Assembly: GCA_022729615.1 (NCBI GenBank)
Contig: DZAQ01000022.1
Span: 1-16,088 of the forward strand
DNA from: Sulfurovum sp.
GTDB taxonomy: Bacteria > Campylobacterota > Campylobacteria > Campylobacterales > Sulfurovaceae
Length of the DNA stretch: 16,088 nt
Reading direction: 5' to 3'
Shown: piece by piece, positions 1 through 7,500 of the stretch
Numbering within the stretch: the stretch's first letter is position 1
How the letters are laid out: each line of letters starts with the position of its first letter
Position numbers and translations under genes: made by a program
Notes under the pieces: generated by a model
Database searches by the model: none
The model's input: only the letters and a program-made list of their open reading frames with translations
Told to the model about the DNA's origin: nothing

Positions 1-469
1 TTTCATTTTTGACAGAGTGTATCCAGAGTTGATTGATGAGGAGATAGACAAGCGAAGAGACTACGATGGAGTAAAAAGCCGTGCCTACATAAAGCGGGAT
101 AAATATCCTGCTGAAGTTATTTTTGAACCAATCGACCGTCATCTCTATACCGACAATTCCCTCCTCTCCTAATAGAAAATTGCCCGTAAGATACTCCATA
201 TAGTACATCGGAGGCATGGTGAGAGGGTTGCTCAGCCAGACTGCCGATATTGCGATGGGTACATTGAACCTCGTCAGTGGTGTTGTGGCAAGTACGGCAA
301 GCATCTGCATCGGCATCGGGATAAACGCCCAAAAGAGACCTACAAAAGCCCCTTTTGAGACATTTTTTCTATTAATGGCAAGATAGGAACGCGGAAGATT
401 GTATGTATCGATGAATTGATTGATCTTGCTATTTTTGGCACTACCGTTTTTGAATGCTCTTCGTATCAT
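1..469 (-). CDS. DUF2062 family membrane protein (3' end off window)
   Basis: Reading leftwards from the ATG at 469-467 gives 156 residues with no stop before the window edge, so the C-terminus is missing. After a basic N-terminus (residues 1-38) comes the DUF2062 pattern: a hydrophobic segment with KGAFVGLFWAFIPMPMQM (39-56), then PIAISAVWLSNPLTMPPMYY (71-90) with its conserved W-x-S-NP-x-T-x-PP core, and a final hydrophobic segment at about 122-150. DUF2062 proteins are small inner-membrane proteins of unknown biochemical role. The ATG at 480 is followed by a stop after four codons, and an in-frame stop at 484-482 limits upstream extension, so 469 is the best start; its ribosome binding site is weak. 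The gene is divergent from prs. Family-typical length suggests only a few residues are missing. The family is clear; the function is unknown. Confidence 0.8.
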   Translation of the reverse strand, partial: MIRRAFKNGSAKNSKINQFIDTYNLPRSYLAINRKNVSKGAFVGLFWAFIPMPMQMLAVLATTPLTRFNVPIAISAVWLSNPLTMPPMYYMEYLTGNFLLGEEGIVGIEMTVDWFKNNFSRIFIPLYVGTAFYSIVVSSLVYLLINQLWIHSVKNE

Positions 470-480
470 TGCAATCTCAT

Positions 481-552
481 TTCAAACACCTTTTTAGTAA
501 TCATAGTGTACTATAACAATCTAAATTTGAAGTCAAAATAGAGGGATGGAAA
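481..552. promoter_or_regulatory. Divergent promoter region between DUF2062 gene and prs
   Basis: This AT-rich 72-base gap must hold promoters for both divergent genes. On the plus strand TATAAC at 512-517 is a candidate -10 box for prs with no good -35, which is common in Campylobacterota. On the minus strand TTGACT (536-531) and TATAGT (515-510) could serve the DUF2062 gene, but the 15-base spacer is short. A small dyad TTTGA-AG-TCAAA lies at 526-537. prs has a clear ribosome binding site, GAGGGA at 541-546, six bases before its ATG. The exact promoter elements are tentative. Confidence 0.35.
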
Positions 553-1488
553 ATGGGCAAATATATGATTTTTTCCGGTACGGCCAATCCGGAACTCTCC
601 GAAGAGATAGCAAGATACTTGGATGTGCCGCTCTCCAAGGCACAAATCAATCGTTTTTCCGATGGCGAAATCAATATCCAAATATCTGAGAGTGTGCGAG
701 GGAAAGATGTCTTTATCATCCAGCCCACATCTGCTCCCGCAAACGATAATCTCATGGAGCTATTGATCATGACCGATGCGCTCAAGCGCTCATCTGCCAA
801 GTCAATTACGGCGATTGTGCCCTACTATGGATATGCAAGACAAGATAGAAAAGCTGCTCCAAGAGTGCCTATCACGGCAAAATTGGTCGCCAACATGATG
901 GAGACAGCCGGGATATCCCGTCTAGTTACTGTGGATTTGCATGCTTCGCAAATACAGGGTTTCTTTGATATTCCTGTCGATAATCTCTATGGCGCTATAC
1001 TCTTTTTGGACTATATCAAGTCTAAAAATTTCAAAAATCCCATCATCGCATCTCCGGATATCGGAGGGGTGGCGCGTGCGCGATATTTTGCGCAAAAGCT
1101 CAATCTTGATATGGTTATCGTCGATAAAAGACGAGAAAAAGCCAACCACTCGGAGGTCATGAATGTCATCGGCGAAGTCAGAGGAAAAGATGTCATTTTG
1201 ATTGATGACATGATCGATACGGCGGGGACGATGACGCATGGTGCGCAGGCGCTCAAGGATCTTGGAGCCAACAGTGTCATGGCTTGCTGCACACACCCTG
1301 TACTCTCGGGTCCCGCATTTGATCGCATCGAAAACGGTGCGCTCGATGAGCTGGTGGTTGCCAATACCATTCCTATGTCCAAAAGCAGCCATAAGATAAA
1401 AATGCTCTCGACAGCTTCCATGCTTGGAGAGGTGATTCGCAGAGTGAGCAGAAACGAGAGCGTCAATTCACTTTTTGAGACAAATTAA
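553..1488 (+). CDS. prs: Ribose-phosphate pyrophosphokinase (PRPP synthetase)
   Basis: The cytoplasmic enzyme makes phosphoribosyl pyrophosphate from ribose 5-phosphate and ATP, the precursor for purines, pyrimidines, NAD, histidine and tryptophan. The 311 residues match the usual class I length. Visible motifs are the N-terminal FSGTANPELSEEIA (7-20), the ATP-binding loop YYGYARQDRK (91-100), VDLH with the metal-binding His130, PDIGGVARA (168-176), the catalytic basic loop DKRREK (191-196), and the PRPP-binding loop VILIDDMIDTAGT (214-226). The start follows GAGGGA at 541-546. lepA follows on the same strand after 45 bases, so the two may be cotranscribed. No odd features. Identification is secure from the motifs. 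Confidence 0.97.
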   Translation: MGKYMIFSGTANPELSEEIARYLDVPLSKAQINRFSDGEINIQISESVRGKDVFIIQPTSAPANDNLMELLIMTDALKRSSAKSITAIVPYYGYARQDRKAAPRVPITAKLVANMMETAGISRLVTVDLHASQIQGFFDIPVDNLYGAILFLDYIKSKNFKNPIIASPDIGGVARARYFAQKLNLDMVIVDKRREKANHSEVMNVIGEVRGKDVILIDDMIDTAGTMTHGAQALKDLGANSVMACCTHPVLSGPAFDRIENGALDELVVANTIPMSKSSHKIKMLSTASMLGEVIRRVSRNESVNSLFETN

Positions 1489-1533
1489 AGAATAATATCG
1501 CTAAAGATATTTGATATACACTGAAAGGCTTTA

Positions 1534-3339
1534 ATGGCAATAGTTCCACAATCACATATTCGAAATTTTTCGATCATAGCGCATATCGACCATGGCAAAT
1601 CGACGCTTGCCGATAGGATCATCCAGGAGTGCGGCGCAGTTTCGGATAGGCAAATGTCCTCTCAGGTGATGGACACGATGGATATCGAGAAAGAGCGCGG
1701 TATCACTATCAAGGCGCAGAGCGTCCGCTTGGATTATGAGAAAAATGGTGAACAGTTCGTGCTCAACCTCATCGATACCCCCGGTCATGTCGATTTTTCG
1801 TATGAAGTAAGCCGTTCATTGGCATCATCGGAGGGGGCGCTTTTGATCGTAGATGCCGCGCAGGGGGTAGAGGCTCAGACGATCGCCAATGTCTATATCG
1901 CGCTGGAGAACAATCTGGAGCTTTTGCCGGTCGTCAACAAGATAGATCTCCCTGCCGCCGACCCCGATAGGGTACTTGCCGAGCTTGAAGAGGCGATCGG
2001 GATCGATGCGACGGAGCACTGTCTCGTCTCTGCCAAAACAGGTCTCGGGGTGAAGCATTTGATCGATACTCTCATCGATCGTATTCCGGCTCCAAAAGGG
2101 AAGGAAGATGCTCCGACCAAAGCGCTTATCTATGATAGCTGGTTTGACAATTACCTCGGCGCACTCGCATTGGTAAGAGTTTTTGACGGCTCTATCAAAA
2201 AGGGACAGATCGTCAAGATCATGGGAACCAAAGATGAGCATCAAGTGCTAAGCCTGCTCTATCCAAATCCTATCGCGCCCATCAAGACGGATATGATATG
2301 CACAGGGGAGATAGGCATAGTAGTTATGGGGCTCAAGACAGTTGACTCTTTGCAAGTTGGCGATACCGTCACTGATGCCAAACATCCCACAAAAGAGATA
2401 ATTCATGGGTTTGAGCCTGCAAAATCCTTTGTTTTTGCAGGCATTTACCCTATCGAGACGGACAAATTCGAGGATTTGCGGGACGCACTCAACAAACTCA
2501 AGCTCAATGACAGTTCACTCAGTTTTGAGCCGGAGAGCTCGATGGCTCTAGGAAGCGGCTTTAGAACCGGCTTTTTGGGCATGCTCCACATGGAGGTGGT
2601 CAAAGAGCGCCTTGAGAGGGAGTTCGATCTCGAGCTCATCGCAACCGCACCGACCGTCGTCTATAGGGTCAAGATGACCAACGGCGAAGAGATAGAGATA
2701 CAAAATCCGAGCGAATTGCCCGAACCTCAAAAGATAGCGGCGATCTATGAACCTTATGTGAAAGCGACTATTTTGACCCCTACGGAGTATATGGGCAGCC
2801 TCATCAAGCTCCTCAATGACCGCCGCGGCATACAGATCAAGATGGACTATCTCAATGAGATCCGCGTGCTGCTCGAATACGATATTCCGATGAACGAGAT
2901 AGTCTTGGATTTTTATGATAAGCTCAAAAGTCTTACCAAAGGGTATGCAAGTTTTGACTATGAGCCCGTAGGATTCAGAGAAGGAAAGCTTGTTAAACTT
3001 GATATCAGGGTTGCCGGGGATGTTGTTGATTCGCTCTCCATCATCGTACCTGAGGAAAAAGCAAGATCGCGCGGTTTGGCATTTGTCGAACAGCTCAAAG
3101 AGCTGATACCAAGACAGCTTTTTGAGGTAGCGATACAGGCAAGCATAGGCAACAATGTCATCGCGCGAAGCAATGTCAAATCGATGGGCAAGAATGTCAC
3201 TGCCAAATGCTATGGCGGAGATATCACCAGGAAAAGAAAGCTTCTCGAGAAGCAAAAAGCGGGTAAAAAACGCATGAAAGCGATCGGAAGCGTGCAGATA
3301 CCGCAAGAGGCCTTTATGGCTGTTTTGAAGCTCGATTAA
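1534..3339 (+). CDS. lepA: Elongation factor 4 (LepA), ribosomal GTPase
   Basis: LepA/EF4 is a translational GTPase that binds the ribosome and affects elongation, back-translocation and 30S maturation, especially under ionic stress. The 601 residues match the family. GTPase motifs: G1 AHIDHGKST (16-24), G2 RGITIK (55-60), G3 DTPGH (81-85, His85 being the catalytic histidine), G4 NKID (135-138), G5 SAK (166-168). The EF-G-like domains follow, including the SGFRTGFLGMLHMEVVKERL region near 341-360. The LepA-specific C-terminus ends with KAGKKRMKAIGSVQIPQEAF (577-596). The ribosome binding site is GAAAGG at 1523-1528. It sits 45 bases after prs, and its TAA directly abuts an ATG leading to the next gene, suggesting cotranscription. 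Not EF-G, which is longer and lacks this C-terminus. Confidence 0.97.
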   Translation: MAIVPQSHIRNFSIIAHIDHGKSTLADRIIQECGAVSDRQMSSQVMDTMDIEKERGITIKAQSVRLDYEKNGEQFVLNLIDTPGHVDFSYEVSRSLASSEGALLIVDAAQGVEAQTIANVYIALENNLELLPVVNKIDLPAADPDRVLAELEEAIGIDATEHCLVSAKTGLGVKHLIDTLIDRIPAPKGKEDAPTKALIYDSWFDNYLGALALVRVFDGSIKKGQIVKIMGTKDEHQVLSLLYPNPIAPIKTDMICTGEIGIVVMGLKTVDSLQVGDTVTDAKHPTKEIIHGFEPAKSFVFAGIYPIETDKFEDLRDALNKLKLNDSSLSFEPESSMALGSGFRTGFLGMLHMEVVKERLEREFDLELIATAPTVVYRVKMTNGEEIEIQNPSELPEPQKIAAIYEPYVKATILTPTEYMGSLIKLLNDRRGIQIKMDYLNEIRVLLEYDIPMNEIVLDFYDKLKSLTKGYASFDYEPVGFREGKLVKLDIRVAGDVVDSLSIIVPEEKARSRGLAFVEQLKELIPRQLFEVAIQASIGNNVIARSNVKSMGKNVTAKCYGGDITRKRKLLEKQKAGKKRMKAIGSVQIPQEAFMAVLKLD

Positions 3340-3366
3340 ATGCATTTTTGGTATAAAAATCAATGA
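3340..3366 (+). other. Eight-codon reading frame bridging lepA and CopD-like gene
   Basis: An ATG immediately after the lepA TAA opens the frame MHFWYKNQ. Its TGA (3364-3366) overlaps the ATG of the next gene in the arrangement ATGA. It could hand ribosomes from lepA to the membrane-protein gene, which has no visible Shine-Dalgarno site. This is seen directly in the sequence; the coupling role is inference and the peptide itself is probably irrelevant. Confidence 0.3.
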
Positions 3367-3812
3367 CATTTATCCTTCATCTTCACCTTATTGCAGCTAT
3401 ATCATGGATCGGCGGCTCAATTTTTCTTTTTGTGCTTGGCTTGACATTGCGAAAAAAGGAGGATCAGCGAGCTGTCTATCCTCGTATCGGTCCCATTTAT
3501 GGCTATTTTGAGATCGCAGCGCTTTCGATACTCTTGACAACGGGTATTTTTATGATCAGTGAGTATGGATTTATTCCCGATCTGTTTGATCTTGCGATAC
3601 ACAATAGCGTCATTGATGCTTTGCGGATCAAGCTTTGGCTAGTGGGGGTGTTGAGTGTTTTGACAGTTGTGCATACAATTATTTCATTCCAAACAATCCA
3701 TGTCGAGAAAACGCCCTTACAGAAGTTTTTCTCCCGTGGCGGTTCACTGGGAATATTCTTGATAAATTTTCTGATTCTTCATTATGCAATGGTGTTGAGA
3801 GATATTCTTTGA
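3363..3812 (+). CDS. Small four-helix membrane protein, CopD-like
   Basis: The 149-residue protein has four predicted membrane helices (about 3-28, 45-66, 88-110, 127-145) joined by short charged loops. The first helix carries two histidines and a tryptophan, LHLHLIAAISWIGGS (5-19), the pattern of CopD/HemJ-type domains in which such histidines can bind heme or copper; His104 in the third helix is another possible ligand. I favour the CopD-like family. HemJ (protoporphyrinogen oxidase) is similar in size and topology, but its W-F-A-G-L-x-Y-L-P-R-L motif is not seen. No Shine-Dalgarno sequence precedes the ATG. It lies 23 bases after lepA, and an eight-codon reading frame bridging the gap ends in an ATGA overlap with this start, so coupled reinitiation is plausible. 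TATAAAAAT just before the start is an alternative, nearly leaderless, promoter. Function uncertain. Confidence 0.65.
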   Translation: MTFILHLHLIAAISWIGGSIFLFVLGLTLRKKEDQRAVYPRIGPIYGYFEIAALSILLTTGIFMISEYGFIPDLFDLAIHNSVIDALRIKLWLVGVLSVLTVVHTIISFQTIHVEKTPLQKFFSRGGSLGIFLINFLILHYAMVLRDIL

Positions 3813-3842
3813 GATTGGTCAAGTATCCATCAATGGTCTATG

Positions 3843-3914
3843 CGTCCTCGCGAGCGAAGCGCGACGATCCAAGCGAATAAGAGACTGCCGCGACCTGAAG
3901 GTCTCGCAGTGACG
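3843..3914. repeat. Pair of inverted hairpin repeat units in convergent gap
   Basis: The gap between the convergent CopD-like and PAS genes holds two short units facing each other. Unit 1 (plus, 3843-3869) begins CGTCCTCGCGAG and ends CGACGATC. Unit 2 (minus, 3914-3882) begins CGTCACTGCGAG and ends GCGGCAGTCT. Unit 2 folds on itself: outer arms ACTGC (3884-3888) and GCAGT (3906-3910), inner arms GACCT (3892-3896) and AGGTC (3899-3903). The same family occurs at 8101-8248. The whole begins with CGTC and ends with GACG. It may act as a bidirectional transcription end or RNA-stabilising structure; no T-tract of an intrinsic terminator follows. Confidence 0.75.
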
Positions 3915-3923
3915 AAAATACTT

Positions 3924-4373
3924 CTATTCAGCCGCTACTAACCCTTTGTATTGTTCGAGCGCAGCATTCATGGGACCTCTTTCGGGGACTTTTCGTCCTG
4001 CGATATAGCCTATAATTTTATTATTCTCATCAAATTTCGGTTTGATCCAGACAACGACGAGATAGTATTTCCCGCTTTTTGCCATATTTTTGACATACCC
4101 TTCCCAGTAGTGACCTGCTTTTATGGTCTCCCATAGACCTTTGAAGGCTACTTTTGGCATATCGGGATGGCGATTGATATTGTGGGGTGAGCCGATAATC
4201 TCCTCTTTGGTGTAACCGGTCATTTCACGGAATTTTCGATTGGCATAGGTGATGATACCGGCTGTATCCGTCTCTGTGATCATTATACCGCCGTCATAGG
4301 GTATCTCTTCATCTACCGGATCGGGTTTGATAATCTCTTTACCGGTGATAATATTTTTTATTTTTTGTCCCAT
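3924..4373 (-). CDS. Single PAS-domain protein, Aer/CetB-like redox sensor
   Basis: A 149-residue soluble protein consisting of one PAS domain (about 25-130), with no membrane segment, kinase or methyl-accepting domain. It closely follows the FAD-binding PAS of Aer: YANRKFREMTGYTKEEIIG (43-61), then HNINRHPDMP (64-73), a tryptophan and asparagine in W-E-G-Y-V-K-N (90-96) matching Aer Trp79 and Asn85, and YIAGRKVP (123-130). In Campylobacter, CetB is a stand-alone PAS protein of this type that works with the membrane receptor CetA in energy taxis; no CetA-like gene adjoins it here. The ATG follows AAAGGA (4384-4379), and a good promoter lies at 4407-4435. It is convergent with the CopD-like gene and divergent from metH. 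FAD binding and a taxis role are inferred from the motif, not demonstrated. Confidence 0.85.
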   Translation of the reverse strand: MGQKIKNIITGKEIIKPDPVDEEIPYDGGIMITETDTAGIITYANRKFREMTGYTKEEIIGSPHNINRHPDMPKVAFKGLWETIKAGHYWEGYVKNMAKSGKYYLVVVWIKPKFDENNKIIGYIAGRKVPERGPMNAALEQYKGLVAAE

Positions 4374-4406
4374 ATGGTTCCTTTATACATTATTATCAAA
4401 TATTGT

Positions 4407-4435
4407 ATCATAGTTTTTTTTGAAATTCTGAGCAA
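4407..4435 (-). promoter_or_regulatory. Sigma-70 promoter of the PAS gene
   Basis: On the minus strand TTGCTC (4435-4430) and TATGAT (4412-4407) are separated by exactly 17 bases. Transcription would start near 4400, giving a leader of roughly 27 bases that contains the AAAGGA ribosome binding site. The spacing and match are good, but the assignment is by inspection only. Confidence 0.55.
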
Positions 4436-4497
4436 TTTACAAAAAATAGTTGATTTTAGAAGAGTTCGATACAATACGAAGAACAATTTGGTGCATT

Positions 4498-4529
4498 TTG
4501 ACGGCACAAGCGAAGATACATAATGTATC
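4498..4529 (+). promoter_or_regulatory. Possible metH promoter with overlapping palindromic operator
   Basis: TTGACG at 4498-4503 is a candidate -35 box. Seventeen bases downstream, TAATGT (4521-4526) is a poor -10 candidate; TAATAT within 4531-4540 is another. A perfect 15-base palindrome, GATACAT-A-ATGTATC (4515-4529), overlaps the presumed -10, where a repressor would block the polymerase. No B12 riboswitch or S-box is recognisable upstream of metH. The palindrome is certain; its function is inference. Confidence 0.4.
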
Positions 4530-4543
4530 CTTTTAATATATTC

Positions 4544-4550
4544 AAGGAAG
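4544..4550 (+). promoter_or_regulatory. Ribosome binding site fixing the TTG start of metH
   Basis: AAGGAAG ends six bases before the TTG at 4557. The nearest upstream ATG (4523) is in another frame, so this site supports TTG as the initiation codon. Confidence 0.75.
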
Positions 4551-4556
4551 ACGGCA

Positions 4557-7500
4557 TTGGCAACGAAAGAAAAAATTGAAGAGATACTCAAAAAACGAGT
4601 TCTTGTCATAGATGGCGCTATGGGAACACAGATACAGTCTCTCACCATCCCGTCGGAGGCTTGGTGTGACGAGAGGGGTGTCAATCAAGAGGGGTGCAAT
4701 GAGCTTCTCAATGACACTGCCCCCGAGCTCATAAGGCAGATACATAAGCGCTATGCGATGGCAGGCGCTGACCTGATCAAAACAAACAGTTTCGGAACCA
4801 TGCCGTGGGTGCTTGATGAGTATCAAATGGGGGAACGGGCATACGAACTCTCCAAAAAAAGTGCGGAGCTTGTCAAGGAGGTATGCGAAGAGTATAGCAC
4901 TGAAGAGTCGCCTAGATTTGTTTTGGGTTCGATCGGTCCCGGCACTAAGCTCCCATCGCTTGGGCATATCCACTATGATGAAATATTTGAGGGCTATAAA
5001 CTTTGCGCGCTTGGTCTGATCGATGGCGGGTGTGATATTTTCCTCCTTGAAACCTGTCAAGATCCTCTCCAGATCAAAGCGGCGCTCCATGGGTGCGAAG
5101 CGGCAAATGAGGAGCGCGGTGTCAAGCTCCCGATCATGGTCTCCGTGACGATAGAACTCAGCGGTTCGATGCTCATCGGTACGGACGCTGCGACTATCGT
5201 GACGATCATGGAGCCGTTTGATATTCTCTCTCTCGGATTTAACTGCGGTACGGGACCAGATCAGGTCAAAAAACATCTCAAAACGCTCAGTGAACTCTGC
5301 GCGATCCCGCTTTCGGTACACGCAAACGCCGGACTTCCTCAAAACAGAGGAGGCTATACCTACTATCCGATGGGTCCTGAAGAGTTTACCGCCAAACAGC
5401 TGGAATTTACGGAGTTTGACGGAGTGAGTTTCCTCGGCGGATGCTGCGGCACGACCCCGCAGCACATACAAGCTCTCAAAAAAGCGGTAGAGAGGATCAT
5501 CCCGAAGAGACCCGCCGGCAAAGCGGCGCCCTCGATCGCTTCGCTATTTAACACGACTGAGCTCTTCCAGAGTCCGGCGCCTCTGCTGATAGGCGAACGC
5601 AGCAACGCGACAGGTTCAAAGGCTTTCAGAGAGCTGATCATCGCAGGGGATTATGAGGGTACTTTGACGGTCGGGCAAGCGCAAGTCAGGGATGGCGCGC
5701 ACTGTCTGGATGTCAATGTCGAGTTTGCCGGGCGTGATGGCGCAATCGACATGAGCGCCGTGATGGAGATATACAATCAAAAAATTGCGCTCCCGCTCAT
5801 GCCCGATGCGACGAGGGTCAATACTATGGAGGCGGCGCTCAAATGTATCGGCGGCAAGCCCATCATCAACTCGGTCAACCTAGAAGACGGTGAAGAGCGG
5901 CTCGATGCGATATGCCGCCTCGCCAAAAAATACGGAACGGCGCTTGTCTGCTTGACGATCGACGAAAAGGGAATGGCAAAGACAACTGAGGAGAAGCTCT
6001 CGATAGCGCAAAGAATATATGAGCTTTGTGTCGATCGGCATGGGATAGATCCTAGCAATCTCATCTTTGATATGCTGACCTTTACGGTAGGCTCGGGTGA
6101 TTTGGAGTACCGAGACGCAGCGATCCAGACACTTGAAGCGATCCGCCAGCTCCATAGAAGGCATCCGGAGGTGGGCTCCACGCTAGGGCTTTCGAATATC
6201 TCATTCGGTCTTTCGGCAAATGCGAGAGTCTTTCTCAATAGCGTCTTTTTGCACCACTGCATCCAGGCAGGGCTCACTTCGGTCATCATCAATGTAAAGC
6301 ATATCGTACCTCTGGCAAAGATGAGTGATGAAGATAAGGCTATCTGTGAGGAGCTGCTCTTTGCGCCCGATGATCAGTCGCTCTTCAAGTTTATCGAACA
6401 CTTCTCGGATAAAACGATAGAAAACAGTAGAGACGATGAGGCTTATGAGGCGATGAGCACGAGAGAGAAGATAGCAAAACTTTTGCTTGATGGTGATAAA
6501 GAGCGGATGATCCCTCTGGTTGAAAATGCCAGAAAAGAGATCGAAGCAGATACCATTGTCAATGAAATTCTGATAGATGCGATGAAGGTCGTCGGTGAGC
6601 TTTTCGGTTCAGGCAAGATGCAGCTTCCCTTTGTGCTGCAGTCGGCTGAGACGATGAAAACTACCGTGGATTATCTCAATCCCTATCTGACCAAGCAGGA
6701 GAAAGAGACCGATACAACCCTCGTCATCGGCACAGTCAAGGGCGATGTCCACGATGTGGGCAAAAATCTCGTCGATATCATCCTCTCCAATAATGGCTTC
6801 AAAGTCATCAATGTCGGGATCAAGACGGAGCTGGAGACCTATCTTGATGCCTATCGCAACAATCAGGTGCAGGCTATCGGCATGAGCGGACTGCTCGTCA
6901 AATCAACTGCCGTGATGAAAGAGAATCTTGAGACAATGGCACAGATGGGCTTGGATATCCCTGTATTGCTCGGCGGGGCTGCGCTGACGAGGAGTTTTGT
7001 GGATGACTTTTGCCGTCCTGTTTATGGGGGTCCCATCTTCTATTGCAGAGATGCGTTTGACGGCGTCATCGCGATGAGCCGTATCGAAAAATACAATGAA
7101 GACCCAACTATCAAACTCGATACCCGTCTAGCCGGCGATATGGTGGAGCGGGAAGAGAAAAAGCAAAAGAGCGAAAGTGTGATCCCTCCCTTTGAAGAGC
7201 TCAAGATGCCGAGCAAAGTCGCCATTCCTACGCCGCCTTTTTGGGGGCGAAGAGTGATGAGGAGAGAGCAGCTTGACTTTGATATGGTGTGCGAGTGGGT
7301 CAACAAACGAACTCTTTTCAAGATGCATTGGGGCTACAAGAGAGCAGGGATGCCGACAGATGAGTATAAAAAATTGATGGAGTCCAAAGTCATCCCGGCA
7401 TACGAGCGCATCAAAGCCGAGATAGAGACAAAAGGACTCTTTGATCCTACTATCCTCTATGGGTACTATCCCGTGCGCTCCAATGATAGAGAGCTTCTGA

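Noticed and set aside
117..332. 71-residue minus-strand frame at the left edge, with a C-x-x-C-H-like sequence
   Set aside because: The apparent CRTCH heme motif is a frame-shifted reading of the DUF2062 gene, whose own frame is open from 469 to the window edge and shows family motifs.
2548..3369. 273-residue minus-strand reading frame opposite lepA
   Set aside because: It lies antisense to highly conserved lepA sequence, matches no recognisable family, and has the composition of a reversed coding strand.
3363..3812. Assignment as HemJ protoporphyrinogen oxidase
   Set aside because: Size and four-helix topology agree, but the HemJ signature around W-F-A-G-L-x-Y-L-P-R-L and its later conserved residues are not seen. 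A CopD-like label is safer.
4374..4556. Possible cobalamin or SAM riboswitch before metH
   Set aside because: Only 183 bases separate the divergent genes, and no conserved B12-box or S-box elements could be found by eye.
4542..5471. 309-residue minus-strand reading frame opposite the start of metH
   Set aside because: It is antisense to the homocysteine domain of metH, whose zinc-site motifs prove the plus strand is coding. No domain is recognisable in the antisense product.
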